This document shows, one piece after another, positions 1 to 12,050 of a stretch of DNA of 64,000 nucleotides. The first letter of the stretch is position 1, and each line of letters opens with the position of its first letter. A program made the position numbers and the translations under genes. The notes beneath the pieces were generated by a model. That model saw nothing but the letters and a program-made list of their open reading frames with translations. It was not told where the DNA came from and searched no databases. Source of the DNA: Phyto melanocephala (Eukaryota; Arthropoda; Insecta; Diptera; Rhinophoridae); NCBI GenBank assembly GCA_941918925.1, contig OW799236.1:89957716-90021715 (forward strand), in the 5' to 3' direction.

Positions 1-590
<590 letters not shown>

Positions 591-657
591 CTTGCATTGA
601 GGGATATCCATTAAAGAAAGGTCGATGCATGGCGGCGGCAAAAGCTGTTACAGTCAT
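591..657 (-). CDS. prd: paired (prd), coding exon 1 with the start codon
   Basis: Seen: the minus strand has ATG at 657-655 in the context AAAAACATG, which suits a fly start codon. It is followed by codons for MTVTAFAAAMHRPFFNGY, then P-S-M-Q, and one base (G) before a GTAAGT donor. Known: Drosophila Paired starts MTVTAFAAAMHRPFFNGY and then S-T-M-Q, so 20 of 22 residues agree. Splicing to exon 2 at position 75 restores the D-M-N-x-G-Q-G sequence in frame. The gene is transcribed leftwards, so its promoter and upstream stripe enhancers, if placed as in Drosophila, fall to the right of 657 within this window. The transcription start was not fixed. Confidence 0.97.
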
Positions 658-1971
658 GTTTTTAATTATTTTATATTTTTTTTTTTTTTTTATATTATCA
701 CTTTCTTATTTTTAATTTTGTTGTAACTTTGTTTTATAATCTTATTGATGTGGCTTTTTTTTTAATAACTATAATTTTCTCATAAATTGATTTTGAAATT
801 ATGCACAATTTTTTTTAAATTATATTTATTTACTTATATTTAAAAAAAAAATATTTTTTATGTATACTTTTTAACAATATCTTTATAAATATTTTTTGTA
901 GTTTTTGTATTTTTTTGGTTTATGTTAATATGATGTTGCTCGTTTCGTGTTGTAAACCTAACTGATGTAATTGTCGATCTCTATAGAGGATCGTTGCATT
1001 TCTGTGAAGTAGATGTGTCAGATGAAACAACAAAACAACCAAACACGTACCAGCAGTCAATATTTTCTTCCTATTCTGTCAAAAACTAGAGACCATTGTA
1101 CCATTTGATGTTGGCCATTATTCTTTGACTTGTATTTATTTGCTCTTTCTGCCACTTCACACTTTGTTTTTATTGTTATTGCTTAAAAGTGTTTCATTAA
1201 CCAATCGTTGTTTTAAAAAGTACTCCATCTCTTTTTCACTTGCATACATCTTTGTTATTAATGGTGAGTTTAGTCTTCTATTGTAATACATAGAAGGCGT
1301 GTTGTATTAAAACATGCAAGCAAATTATAAATTAAAAACAAATGTTTTGTGTTTATTTTATATGCTAACGGTTAGTGATTTACATATATTTCGTCTGACC
1401 ACTTTTTATTAATAGTAAATACACCAATTCGTGGTTTCATTATGTCCTTGGAGGTCGTCTAAGTTTAAGTCATATTTTGTTGATTTAGAGATTGTATAGA
1501 CGTGGAGACCACTTCAAAAATTACACTCTTAATACCTATATTCCATTAATATCTTTTAATTTATGCTGCCCCAGTGTCATGTAATATTATTAATTGATGT
1601 TTTTTGTTTGTAACGGAAATTATAACACTGTTAAGTAGTTTCAAATACGCTTTTCTTTAAAAGTCTCTCATAAGGTAAATAAAAAAAAGTACTAAATTCC
1701 CTCCTAAAATTTTTCTGCAAAACACCCTATAATGTTTTGAAACAAAATGTATGAATATTCCTTAAAAGGCTCAGTAATTCTTAGAGGAAATCTTTGTTGG
1801 ATCCAATTGAAGTATTTCTTTTATTTATTTTTTATCAAATGCTTTCTTCTAAAATTCAGGTACAAAAAAAAATTCAGGTACAAAAGTACTGATTGAGAGG
1901 TGTAGCCACAATAATAACGGTAATATCGAGTTAAAGATATAAACAAAAATATAAATTTTAACATAATATAA
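658..1971. other. prd 5' untranslated and proximal upstream region
   Basis: AT-rich DNA with long T runs (679-692) directly upstream of the prd start codon. It should include the prd leader and core promoter. No mobile element was recognised. The only local repetition is a short direct duplication of attcaggtacaaaa at 1855-1885. This is the largest prd-proximal stretch free of obvious repeats, so it is the best place to look for conserved regulatory DNA. Confidence 0.6.
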
Positions 1972-2625
1972 CATGATAATACCCTTTACCATCATGTATG
2001 TACATAGGTATAGTTACCTCATCGTAGCATTGCCTAGATTCCAAATTGAATGATATACGCCATTTTCCTTTTTTTACGTCATCTTTGAATTTGAATTTTT
2101 ACATAGCTAACTGTATTCTACTATTCAATTTCTTTAATTCTCTGATTTTGTGTTTTTACATAGCTAATGGTATTCTACTGGTCATTTCATTTGATACTAA
2201 TATTGTTAAGGGTGTAGGGATCAATGCCGTAATTATAATATTTGATTCAAATATCCTCCATTCTATTACTCTGGGCAAGCGCTTTCATTTTATACCAATA
2301 TTGAGGTGGTTGAAGGGCGTATATATCTAAATACTAGATTTTACCCGTATATGAATTTATTGTACGTCACTTTGTAGTAGCAGCCATTGCCAATAAATTT
2401 GCTGATTAGTGACCGATTTGTCCAAAATTTTTCTGAAATATCTCTAGAGGTATACATATGTATCTATAAATAGTAAAAAACGTGCCTTTAAGTTATTCCA
2501 GGGCTAAAAAATAATAATTTTTGTTGTAAAAACATGGAAAAAAACAGAGGCAATAATGTTAATTTGCTCATAACTCCGAAACTTAAAAAGCGATTATGAT
2601 GGATTACAATAGCGATTTCATCTTT
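1972..2625 (-). repeat. HINE-like family C copy, truncated at its 5' side
   Basis: The + strand runs from gataataccctttaccatcatg through tgacctcatcg-type, tctactggtcaa-type and agcgattatgatgg-type segments that recur at 25600-26800, 41690-42560 and, reversed, at 17434, 48078 and 56280. Those fuller copies end in a GATTCGGCATGCCC-type hairpin, which places the element's 3' end on the left. The (GTCY)n and CCCCATAAAG part is missing here. It has no coding capacity; the 94-aa frame at 2046-2330 is not conserved between copies. Confidence 0.6.
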
Positions 2626-2669
2626 ACAAAAACAAACTAAAAGTTCAAATCACTGGTTTTCCTAAGCTA

Positions 2670-3040
2670 GCTAATGCTTAGCTTATATTATCGGGATAAG
2701 AGGTAGAATTAGATTGTTATTTATATGTTTGTCAAACTTATCCAAACATACAAACATTCACATTTATTATATTAGTATGGTGATTAATTTGAAAATCTGA
2801 ATTTGAAAATATGAAAGAAAAGTCAAAACTTACAACAAAAATAAAAATATTTACAACACAAACAACTCGTTTAGGCTGTGTGATTACGAGTTTGCCAACG
2901 ACTTCGCCTGGTTATCGTGATTAAAGGTAGCCTATGTGTTAATCTAGGTTGTTATCTATCTATGTGCCGAATTTCATTTACTTAGTTCCGTTAAGCCGTT
3001 GTTACGTGATTGAGTAACAAACATACATATATATACATAT
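2670..3040. repeat. Two degenerate retroposon-like 3' segments
   Basis: Two segments (about 2685-2777 and 2880-3035) share the order gggata/ttaaaggtag, attagattgttat/aatctaggttgttat, then (a)acaaacatac near the end. The second reads gattgagtaacaaacatac, an arrangement I associate with 3' ends of RTE-type LINEs or SINEs in insects. That assignment is from memory and is weak; no reverse transcriptase is present. Confidence 0.3.
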
Positions 3041-3110
3041 AATATATTATATATGTCATTGCTTTGAAAACATGACCATACTTAAGAGATACTTACGTTA
3101 ATTTAATTTT

Positions 3111-3273
3111 TTGGTTAAATTAAACGTGCCAAGTCATAACCATACCTAATAGCTGTTTGAACCAAACATATGGACAACACTGTACTTAACTATAGGTGAC
3201 TTGCTATATTGCTATTGAATTTTGGTTTCTTATGGCTTTGGCATTATGGTTATTGCACGTTTAATTTAACCAA
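3111..3273. repeat. Short inverted-repeat (foldback/MITE-like) element, 163 bp
   Basis: TTGGTTAAATTAAACGTGC at 3111-3129 is exactly the reverse complement of 3255-3273. A second matching pair, ATAACCATA at 3136-3144 and TATGGTTAT at 3245-3253, lies just inside. No target duplication is obvious, so the outer boundary is uncertain. No coding capacity. Confidence 0.55.
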
Positions 3274-3585
3274 TAAGAACAGATGAAAGGGAATTTGAAA
3301 AGAAACGAAACTTCTTCATTGCACATACTAGGACTTAGAACTAAAGAAATAATGGCCATAACTATATTATTTTGCTTTATAACGTATTTCAGTTAGTCAT
3401 TACTTAACTTGTAAGGAAACCTCGTTTTTAGTTCATTAATATATCAGATCATTATTTATACACAGAAAAAAATTATAATGAATTACAATTACGAAATTAA
3501 TATTATTAATAAAAATTTTATTTGATTTTGCTCCAATCATCACAATAATACAATTAATTAAATGAAAATTAATAGTTTTAATTAA
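3274..3585. other. AT-rich spacer
   Basis: No gene or recognisable repeat. From about 3465 the base composition resembles the AATTAA-rich DNA seen again at 4351-4620 and around 7030-7570. Confidence 0.5.
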
Positions 3586-4350
3586 AACAAGTAACAGTGC
3601 TATATTCGGCCGTGCCGAATCTTATATACCCTTCACAACGTGTAGTCATGCAATAACAATTGTTTGTATCACCATTCATCTCATATAAAATACGTGCATA
3701 CGTACACGTTAGAATAAATGTGGCATCGAATCCCAGCTGAGCCAAAAAAAAATTTATTTTATTTTATTTAATATATTATTTATATTTTATTATTTTTTTT
3801 ATATTTTTTTAAAATTTTTTTTAAATTTTTGTAAAAAATTTTTTTAGAAAAATTTTTAAAAAATTTTTTTAAATTTTTTTTTAATTTTTTTTTTAATTTT
3901 TTTAAAAATTTTTTTTATTATTTTTTCTTATTTTTAATATTTTTTTTTTTGTAATTTTTTTTGTTTGGTATGTTTTTTACATGTATGTATGTATGTATGT
4001 TGTTGTTGTAATTGTGAAAAAAAACGAGGTGGTCGTGGTTTTTTGCTCATATCTCAGAAAGTTATGAGGCGATTGTGCTGAATTTCAATAGCGATTCATT
4101 CCTGGATATTTCCAAGAGATTGATACCATATACAGATCTGAGGAACATATAGTTGCTTCTAAAAGTTGATTTCAACCAACACACGGACAGACGGGCAGAC
4201 GGACAGACGGTCAGGGCTTAATCGACTCCTCTATTCATAAGCTTTCAGAAAATATATACTTTATGGGGTCGGAAATGAAAATTGTAGAAATTACAAACGG
4301 AATGACAAAGCTATATATACCCTTGTGCACCACAGGTGAAGGGTATAAAA
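3586..4350 (-). repeat. HINE-like family A copy A1, full length
   Basis: This is the reference for family A. On the + strand it begins aacaagtaacagtgc, the complement of the 3' end, followed by the terminal hairpin ATTCGGCCGTGCCGAAT and tatacccttcacaacg. A long low-complexity A/T tract (about 3750-3960), ggctcagctgggattcgatg-type and ggtggtcgtgg segments, and a run of gacggacagacgg follow. The CCCCATAAAGTATATA core (complement near 4255-4266) and a 5' palindrome (cacaggtgaagggtataaaa) complete it. Known: this layout is that of Drosophila DINE-1/mini-me/HINE non-autonomous Helitrons. A1 and A3 form a subtype with cagatctga...catatagttgcttct. No protein is encoded. Confidence 0.85.
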
Positions 4351-4621
4351 ATATCAATTAATATAGTTTAAAAACACTAATTCAAAATTCTTTTATTTTA
4401 AAAACAAATTTTTTAATTAATTATTTTAATCACTCCTATAATTGAAATAAGGGATTAACTTAAATTAAGTATTTATAGTATTAGTATCATAAATTATTGA
4501 ACATATTTTAACTAAAAGTTTCCTGAAAGAATATGGAGATTTTTCTATATATATTTATTTTAAAAATATGTAAATAAATAGGCGGGTACATGTTAATTAC
4601 ATTTTGCTTATTATAAGTAAA
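4351..4621. other. AT-rich spacer between A1 and A2
   Basis: Rich in AATTAA and ATTAAT words. No gene or named repeat was recognised. It may be the continuation of the AT-rich sequence that flanks A1 on its left. Confidence 0.4.
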
Positions 4622-6110
4622 AACAAGTAAGAGCGCTATATTCGGCCGTGCCGAATCTTATATACCCTTCACAACGTGTAGTCATGCAATAACAGTAGTT
4701 TGTGTCACCATTCATCCCATATGAAATACGTACATACATATATAAAAACATCCCATTGTAAAATTATAAATTCACGTATGTATGTTAAAAAAACAAAAAA
4801 AAAAATTAAAAAAAAAATTTAAAAAAAAATTATTATATATATAATATATATGAAACAAAAAAAATATTAAAAAAAAATTTAAAAAAAATAATAATAAAAA
4901 TATAAATAATATATTAAATAAAAAATTAAAAAAAAAATTTTTTGGCTCAGCTGGGATTCAATGCCACGTTTTCTCTAACCAGTATACATGTTTGTATGTA
5001 TGTATGTTGTTGTTGTAATGTTGTTTTTGTGAAAAAAAAAACGAGGTGGTCGTGGTTTTTTGCTCATATCTCAGTTGTTTATGTACCCATGTTTCTGATT
5101 TTCAATACCGATCTACTCCCGAATATTTCTGATATTTTAATACCTTACCCGGGTCCAACCTTTGTCGGGGGGCTTCAAAAAGTTGATTTCAGCATACACA
5201 CGGACAGACGGACAGAGCTTAATCGACTCCCCTATTCATAAGCTTTCAGAAAATATATACTTTATGGGGTCGGAAATGAAAATTGTAGAAATTTCACACG
5301 GAATGACAAACCTATATATACCCTTTTTATACCCTTCACCTGTGGTGTACAAGGGTATATATAGCTTTGTCATTCCGTTTGTAATTTCTACAATTTTCAT
5401 TTCCGATCTCATAAAGTATATATTTTCTGAAAGCTTATGAATAGAGGAGTCGATTAAGCCCTGACCGTCTGTCCGTCTGTCCGTCTGTCCGTCTGCCCGT
5501 CTGTCCGTGTGTTGGTTGAAATCAACGTTTAGAAGCAACTATATGTTCCTCAGATCTGTATATGGTATCAATCTCTTGGAAATATCCAGGAATGAATCGC
5601 TATTGAAATTCAGCACAATCGCCCCATAACTTTCTGAGATATGAGCAAAAAACCACGACCACCTCGTTTTTTTTCACAATTACAACAACAACATACATAC
5701 ATAGATACATGTAAAAAACATACCAAACAAAAAAAATTACAAAAAAAAAAATATTAAAAATAAGAAAAAAATAATAAAAAAAACTACAAAAAAAAAATTT
5801 TAAAAAAATTAAAAAAAAAATTTTTTAAAAATTTTTCTAAAAAAATTTTTTGAAAAAATTTAAAAAAAATATAAAAAAAAATAATAAAATATAAATAATA
5901 TATTAAATAAAATAAAATAAAATTTTTTTGGCTCAGCTGGGATTCGATGCCACATTTATTCTAACGTGTACGTATGCACGTATTTTATATGGGATGAATG
6001 GTGATACAAACAATTGTTATTGCATGACTACACGTTGTGAAGGGTATATAAGATTCGGCACGGCCGAATATAGCACTGTTACTTGTTCACTGTGTGAAGG
6101 GTATAAAAAT
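4622..6110 (-). repeat. HINE-like family A copy A2, split by insertion of A3
   Basis: The main part is 4622-5327. It has the hairpin end, the A/T tract, the ggctcagctgggattc segment, (GTCY)n and the CCCCATAAAG core. The expected 5' palindrome is cut after ..tataccctttt and resumes at 6088 with cactgtgtgaagggtataaaaat. The intervening 760 bp is copy A3 in the opposite orientation. Copies A5, A7 and A8 show the uninterrupted sequence ccctttttcactgtgtgaagg, which proves the split. Confidence 0.85.
5328..6087 (+). repeat. HINE-like family A copy A3, nested in A2
   Basis: It runs from tatacccttcacctgtggtg (5' palindrome) through the (GTCY)n run at 5466-5510 to the hairpin ATTCGGCACGGCCGAAT near 6053-6069 and ends acttgtt. 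It is near-identical to A1 (same subtype) but reversed. It inserted within a T run of A2, as expected for elements that enter between two Ts. Confidence 0.87.
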
Positions 6111-6164
6111 ATAAAGCATAAGAATACTTACAATTTAACACTTTTCGGAACTCATGGCATAAGC

Positions 6165-6994
6165 AAACCGAATCAGGGTTTCATTTTATAACTATCTAGC
6201 TATGTCCATCCGTCTGTCTGTCTGTTGAAAGCACGATAGAGGTTGGACCGAAAAAGCAAGGGGGCTCAAATTTTGCCAGAATATTTCTTTTACACAAGGT
6301 TTGTTTGGTTTTAAAAAATGGGCTAAATCGGAATACTAGGCAGAGAGTTATAGCTCGTAATGCAAGAGCAGGTCAAAAAAACCGTGTCCTTCCAACATCT
6401 AATAAAATGGAATTGTGTTCAAACGCATTAACGCAGAGTCATGAAATTTCCTGAGTAAAAAAAATATTTTTCCTCGAAAATTGCCAAAAATGTACGAAAA
6501 TTTATACCGCGCAGTGTATTTTTCAGTATATTCATAATTTAAAACGTAATAAAATTGACAAAATTAGTTGTATGATGATGAAATTTTGCAACCATTTCTT
6601 TTTGATCAAAGGCTTTGTACTAACGGAAAATAAATGTGACACGCCCACCTCCTATATAACACTTTACCTCAAATGTACATTATTTCTCTATGAATAAAGG
6701 TCTTGAAAGAATAAAGGACTATATTGAAATATCTAAGTTGTATTTATTAGCACAAACTTTATTGACACGCCTACTTTAACGTCCACTTAAATTAAAAGAC
6801 TAAATATACGAAAACAATTTACTAGCATATAAAAGATATACAAAGAAAGTGATACATATTTTAGTAGAACGATATTATTCCATAGCGATTACTCTTAATA
6901 ACAAAATAATAAATTCTGTGCTATAAAAGTACATCAAATTGGTGGTGGGTATAAAAGATTCGGCACAGCCGAATATAGTGCTCTTACTTGTTTT
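6165..6994 (+). repeat. HINE-like family B copy B1, 5' truncated
   Basis: It starts inside the family (aatcagggtttcattttata, then ctatgtccatccgtctgtctg) and ends with a GATTCGGCACAGCCGAAT hairpin (6957-6974) and tagtgctcttacttgtt. Family B is defined by cacgatagaggt..accgaaaaagc, ttgccagaatatttctt and repeated gcccacct/gcccactt motifs. This copy lacks the embedded inverted-repeat element found in B3 and B4: the empty site is agatatacaaagaaagtg near 6834-6851. Confidence 0.8.
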
Positions 6995-7576
6995 TATTTA
7001 TGTATGTTTTGTTATGTATGTATGCATTTATGTACTTACTAAAATTTTATTCTAATCAAGGTATATTAATATATCTTGATTCTAATTTCACACAATTAAT
7101 CAAAATTTTATTAAACATATGCTTAAAAATCAAATTTTGATCAAAAATAAAATTTTTTAGTCTTAATATACAATTTTTAACTGTCAGAAATATTTAAGTT
7201 CTTTAAACAAATTGAATGTCAATTAAAATAATTATTGAAATCAATTAAAAATATAATTCAAATTTAAGAATAAATCAATTAGTCAATTAATAAAAAATGT
7301 TAAAAATGTTAATGTGAAAGTTGGAACAAAATGTGCGAAATTTGAGTTTAATTGATATATAAATTTTTTTTTTTAAACGAAGAAACAAAACAAATCATAT
7401 AGCACTAGACATTAAACCATTAAAAAACAAACAATAAGTTTGATCTTTTTAAATAACTCTAACACAACTTTATCTGAAATTAACATTTTAAAATGTAAGT
7501 TAGCTTAAGTTTCTTAGCTGATAGATTTTAGGGGATGACATTTCTCCACAATATTTCTATATATCAGGAAAGTTTG
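6995..7576. other. AT-rich spacer
   Basis: No gene was found. The region is rich in AATTAA and ATTTTATT words and contains an imperfect mirror around aaggtatattaatatatctt (7060-7080). It may be an old unrecognised repeat. Confidence 0.4.
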
Positions 7577-9188
7577 ATATTAAAAACAAGTAAGAGCGCT
7601 ATATTCGGCCGTGCCGAATCTTATATACCCTTCACAACGTGCAGTCATGCAATAACAGTAGTTTGTATCACCATACATCCCATATGAATACGTACATACA
7701 TATAAACAAGTAAGAGTGCTATATTCGGCCATGCCGAATCTTAAATACCCTTCACAACGTGTAGTCATGCAATAACAGTTGCTTGTATCACCATTCATCC
7801 CATATGAAATACGTACACGTATGTATGTTAAAAAAACGAAAAAAAAAAATTAAAAAAAAAATTTTAAAAAAAATTTTAAAAAAAATTTAAAAAAAAATTA
7901 AAAAAAAAAATTAAAAAAAAATTATTATATATATAATATACATATATAAGATAAAAAAAAATAAAAAAAAAATTAAAAAAAATATTAAAAATATAAATAA
8001 TATATTAAATAAAAAATAAAAAAAAAATAAAAAAAAAAATTAAAAAAAAATTTTTTAAAAATTTAAAAAAAATTTTTTTTGGCTCAGTTGGGATTCGATG
8101 CCACGTTTTCTCTAACCAGTATACACGTTTGTATGTATGTATGTTGTTGTTGTAATGTTGTTTTTGTGAAAAAAAAATCGAGGTGGTCGTGGGTTTTTGC
8201 TCATATCTCAGTTGTTTATGTACCGATGTTTCTGATTTTCAATAGCGATCTACTCCCGAATATTTCTGATATTTTAATACCTTACCCGGGTCCAACCTAT
8301 GTCGGGGGCCTTCAAAAAGTTGATTTCAACATACACACGGACAGACGGTCAGACGGACAGACTGACAGGGCTTAATCGACTTCCCTTTTCATAAGCTTTC
8401 AGAAAATATATACTTTATGGGGTCGGAAATGAAAATTGTAGAAATTTCACACGGAATGACAAACCTATATATACCCTTTTTCACTGTGTGAAGGGTATAA
8501 AAACATACATATATAAAAACATCCTATTGTAAAATCATAAATTTACGTATGTATGTTAAAAAAAATAAAAAAATTTTAAAAAATAATTTAAAAAAAAATT
8601 GAAAAAAAAAAATTAAAATATATATAATAAATATAAAACAAAAAAAAATAAAAAAAAAATAAAAAAAAAAATAAAAAGAAAATAAAAAAATAATAATAAA
8701 AATATAAATAATATATTAAATAAAAAATAAAAATAAAAATAAAAAAATATATAAAAAAAATAAAAAAAATTTTTTTTTTGGCTTAGCTGGGATGCGATGC
8801 CACGTTTTCTCTAACCAGTATACCGTTTGTATGTATGTATGTTGTTGTTGTAATGTTGTTTTTGTGAAAAAAAATCGAGGTGCTCGTGGGTTTTTGCTCA
8901 TATCTCAGTTGTTTATGTACTGATGTGTCTGATTTTCAATACCGATCTACTCCCGAATATTTCTGATATTTCAATACCTCACCCGGGTCCAAGCGATGTC
9001 GGGGGCTTCAAAAAGTTGATTTCAACATACACACGGACAGACGGTCAGACTGACAGAGCTTAATCGACTCCCCTATTCAAAAGTTTTCAGAAAATATATA
9101 CTTTATGGGGTCGGAAATTAAAATTGTAGAAATTTCACACGGAATGACAAAGCTATATATACCCTTTTTCAGTGTGTGAAGGGTATAA
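7577..9188 (-). repeat. HINE-like family A copy A4, split by insertion of A5
   Basis: The hairpin end is at 7582-7703 and the remainder at 8503-9188. The two pieces rejoin to the uninterrupted family sequence acgtacatacatataaaaacatacatat, visible as such at 12336-12366. The 799 bp between them is a complete copy of the same family in the same orientation. The right part has its own A/T tract, ggcttagctggg segment, (GTCY)n and 5' palindrome ending gtgtgaagggtataa. Confidence 0.82.
7704..8502 (-). repeat. HINE-like family A copy A5, nested in A4
   Basis: A complete copy from aacaagtaagagtgc (hairpin ATTCGGCCATGCCGAAT near 7724-7740) to cactgtgtgaagggtataa. It inserted into an A run of A4, in the same direction, so hairpin ends occur in tandem 128 bp apart. 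Confidence 0.83.
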
Positions 9189-9260
9189 TTAACCAATTCG
9201 ATCTATTAGGAGGAAAGTTACAGCTTATAATTCAAGAGTAGGTCATGTCTTTCAAACCTT
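9189..9260 (+). repeat. Fragment of HINE-like family B
   Basis: The sequence attaggaggaaagttacagc..aagagtaggtcatgtctttcaaac corresponds to the interior of family B near 28093-28160 (attaggaagagagttatagc..aggagtaggtcg..gtccttcgaac). No ends are present. Confidence 0.5.
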
Positions 9261-9995
9261 TTTTTTAATTTAATCAGCATAATAATATTTACTGTTGAGC
9301 ACTTTTTTTTTAAATAAAACAAAAATTACATAAACAAAGAAAGACAGAGACAGCATTACATGGAAGCATTTGAGTTGAGAAACCATCAAAGGTTTCCTTT
9401 AGTTACAGGATCATTAAATTCCTTAGCCCAACGCTTTATGAAACTAAATACCCCATTAGATTTATTTTCTGTCATTATTACAAGGGATTTAAAATAAAAA
9501 TTAGACTATTTAGAGCCATTTAGAGAGTAAGTATTTAAATATCTGCACAAAGTCAAAGATGTGCATTTTGTTAAATTCAATTCCATTAGATTTACCGTAC
9601 ATCTAAACGCAATTATGTAGAGTGATAAAATTTTATATTTATATTCTTATATACCTATATTTATATTTTATAGTGTTTTAGCGATTAGGCTTTAGTGTTT
9701 TACAAAATAAGTTTGCTAAAATTTAGGTGTGAAAACACTATTATACTAGTTTCATTTCCTGCAGGAAAATACACACACATACACATGTATGTGCATACCC
9801 AGCGAAAAAAGATATGCAAAGGAAATAGTGAATGCATGAGTTCAACCCATGTTAAAGTGGTTCAATTTAAGCTAACTATTGAATTTGGAAAAGGCACTCT
9901 TCATGCCTCCTCTTGCACTTATGAATAAGAACACATGAAAAATGTAATTGACATTGAACTAGCGCAATTTTTTTTGCTGGGTACGTATAAATACG
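9261..9995. other. Spacer without recognised features
   Basis: AT-rich. The 77-aa frame at 9695-9928 has no recognisable similarity and no supporting context. A short cacatacacatgtatgtg palindrome lies at 9776-9793. Confidence 0.5.
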
Positions 9996-10246
9996 TACAT
10001 ATCGACTCCTGTGCGCGAAATTATCGTATGTTACAAAAAAAAAAATTTATTTTTAAATAAATAAAAACGTAAATAACACTGATACACACGATAAAATGGA
10101 CACAGTGTTATCTCCAAAACTAAAACAGTTATCGCTATAATATTTTATCATCAGGTGGAATAATGGATGTAGAACCAATTTGCATAAAAGTCGATTTTTT
10201 AAAAAACGTAACATACGATAATTTTGCGAACAGGGTCGATATGTAC
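9996..10246. repeat. MITE with ~38-bp terminal inverted repeats
   Basis: The left end, tacatatcgactcctgtgcg then cgaaattatcgtatgttac (to 10034), is repeated in reverse complement at the right end (10207-10245) with about three mismatches and one indel. The interior (about 170 bp) is AT-rich and non-coding. Short size with long TIRs fits a non-autonomous DNA transposon. No target duplication could be separated from the palindromic flanks, so the superfamily is unknown. Confidence 0.65.
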
Positions 10247-12050
10247 ATTGTACATGTGTTTGAAATCTAAACTAGATTTATTGATAATGTTTAATATACA
10301 TACATATTTAGAAAATAAAGTTTATAAAAGTATGTATAACAAAAGGAAGGTTTATTTATCATTTTCTGTAATAACAAAATTAATTTAATCAGTCATTTTT
10401 AAAATATTAAAAGAGGAATTGTATAAAGAAAAATTTGTATTATATGTATGTAAATATAAAAGTTTGTTAACTTAAAATTTAACGAAAAAAAAAATACGCC
10501 TATCAAAAGTACTCAGCTTTCTTCAAAATAATCATTATTTTAGTAATCGATTTTCCCACATAAAACTCGAAGAGAGACACTCCTTTTAAAAAATGAAAAC
10601 CTCTAAAAAACTAAAACATACAAGTAGATTATTAAAAATGTATTTAAATAGCGGGTACATAATCATTGTTTCGATACATGGTTGTGTGTTTGTAACAGGT
10701 AAATAATGGCAATTTAATCGGCAGATATCCGCATAAATTGAAAATGAAGCAAAACGTGTGTAACCAAACTATAGCGCCGCCGTTAAAAATGTACTGAACT
10801 CTACTGGCAAACAAAAAAATCTTTGATAGCCCGATCCGTGTGTGTATTAAATAAATAGTTCATCAGCATCGTTAACAACAACAATAGCATTAATAGTACA
10901 TATTTATTAAACGTAATAGAACGGTGAGTGTGATCATCAAACTCATATCCATCATCAGTCTCTCAGTCAGTACAGAACATCATACTCACATACATACATA
11001 CGTCATTATAATGTTATTTAAGATGATGAAGATCTATTGTTGATTTTGACAAGAATAATCATAAATAACTATTGTGTGTGCGGATGTGTGAAGTGGTCAA
11101 GTTGAAAAGGGAAAACAAAAACAAATTAATTAAAACAATAATTAAAACTGAACAAAAGATGAAAGAGAAAAAAATAATCGTTTGTGTCGTATATAGATCG
11201 AAGAGGAAAACACTGAAAATTAAACATTTTACATAAAACAATAAATAATGGTTTCCGAACAACAGGTTGTTTGTTGATGATGTGAAAATAACATACTTTG
11301 GACTGTTTAGCTCACTAGGACATGCAGAGAAGAAAAAATATTTGTACTAAAAGACAAGTCAGGAAAACAAATTAATCTTATTTCTACTGATTTGTATTGT
11401 TTTGTCGGTTTTAGTATTTTTGATAGAGCAACATAAAGAGGAGTTTGTGTTTCTTTTTAATTTTTTTATTTCAATTTTTAAAATTGCTTTCTTTACATCT
11501 TGTGTGTAAAAATTACTTCATTGCTGTGTAAGTTCGCACGCTTCCAGATGGGTTTTGTTGCCTTCAACTTTACAACAAAAAAGTTTCTTTATATAAAGGA
11601 ATGCATTCCTTAAAATTTATTTTTCCTTGTATCCGACAATTTTCCATTCTCTTGCGGAGAATTTCTTAATTACGTTCAAATACAAAGCGTTTTCAAAAAC
11701 TTACTTTAAGGTTAAGAAAGTGAAAATTTTCTTATCCGACTTAAATTGTTTTGTCAAAAGCCCACAGACATATATTAAATTTTGCTGTAATATTGCGAAA
11801 ATTCCCAAAAACCAAATATATTAATAAAATGCTTAATGTGCAAACTTCCCAAATCCTTTTTTTGAAATTTTAAAGAAAGCATAAAAAACGTTGTCCGTTT
11901 TTGTTTTTAATATTTTTTAAAATTGTAAACGAAGATTTTTCACAACACCATTAATCGAAATATTTAAAACAAATGCCGTTAAAGGGTTATACATAAGTAT
12001 ATCTTTTTGGACTTGTCTGTTTATTATAAAAACAATTTGTATTATTTGTT
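10247..12050. other. Intergenic spacer without recognised repeats
   Basis: Slightly less AT-biased than neighbouring repeats (for example 10720-11000). Short frames at 11059-11262 and 11627-11824 have no similarity I recognise. Together with 658-1971 and 14337-15779 it is plausible host DNA that could hold prd enhancers, but nothing in it proves that. Confidence 0.5.

Noticed and set aside
960..986. Candidate prd core promoter on the minus strand (TCAGTT with TATAGAGA upstream)
   Set aside because: The TATA-like word is only about 23 bases from the initiator-like A, closer than usual, and nothing else supports it. The words could be chance in AT-rich DNA.
4962..4975. ggattc(g/a)atgcc in family A as a Pol III B box, making family A a SINE
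   Set aside because: It misses the B-box consensus at a fixed position, no A box is correctly spaced, and the element has Helitron-type ends with no target duplication.
4942..5241. Repeated ~100-residue open frames starting MAQLGF(D/N)ATFSLTSIH, also at 8079, 18554, 19333, 36128 and elsewhere
   Set aside because: They are translations of the same family A repeat segment (ggctcagctgggattcgatg to the (GTCY)n run). They recur only because the DNA repeats, and they are interrupted or extended differently in each copy. No known protein matches.
9695..9928. 77-residue open frame near a microsatellite
   Set aside because: Contains a translated tacacacacatacac tract and shows no similarity.
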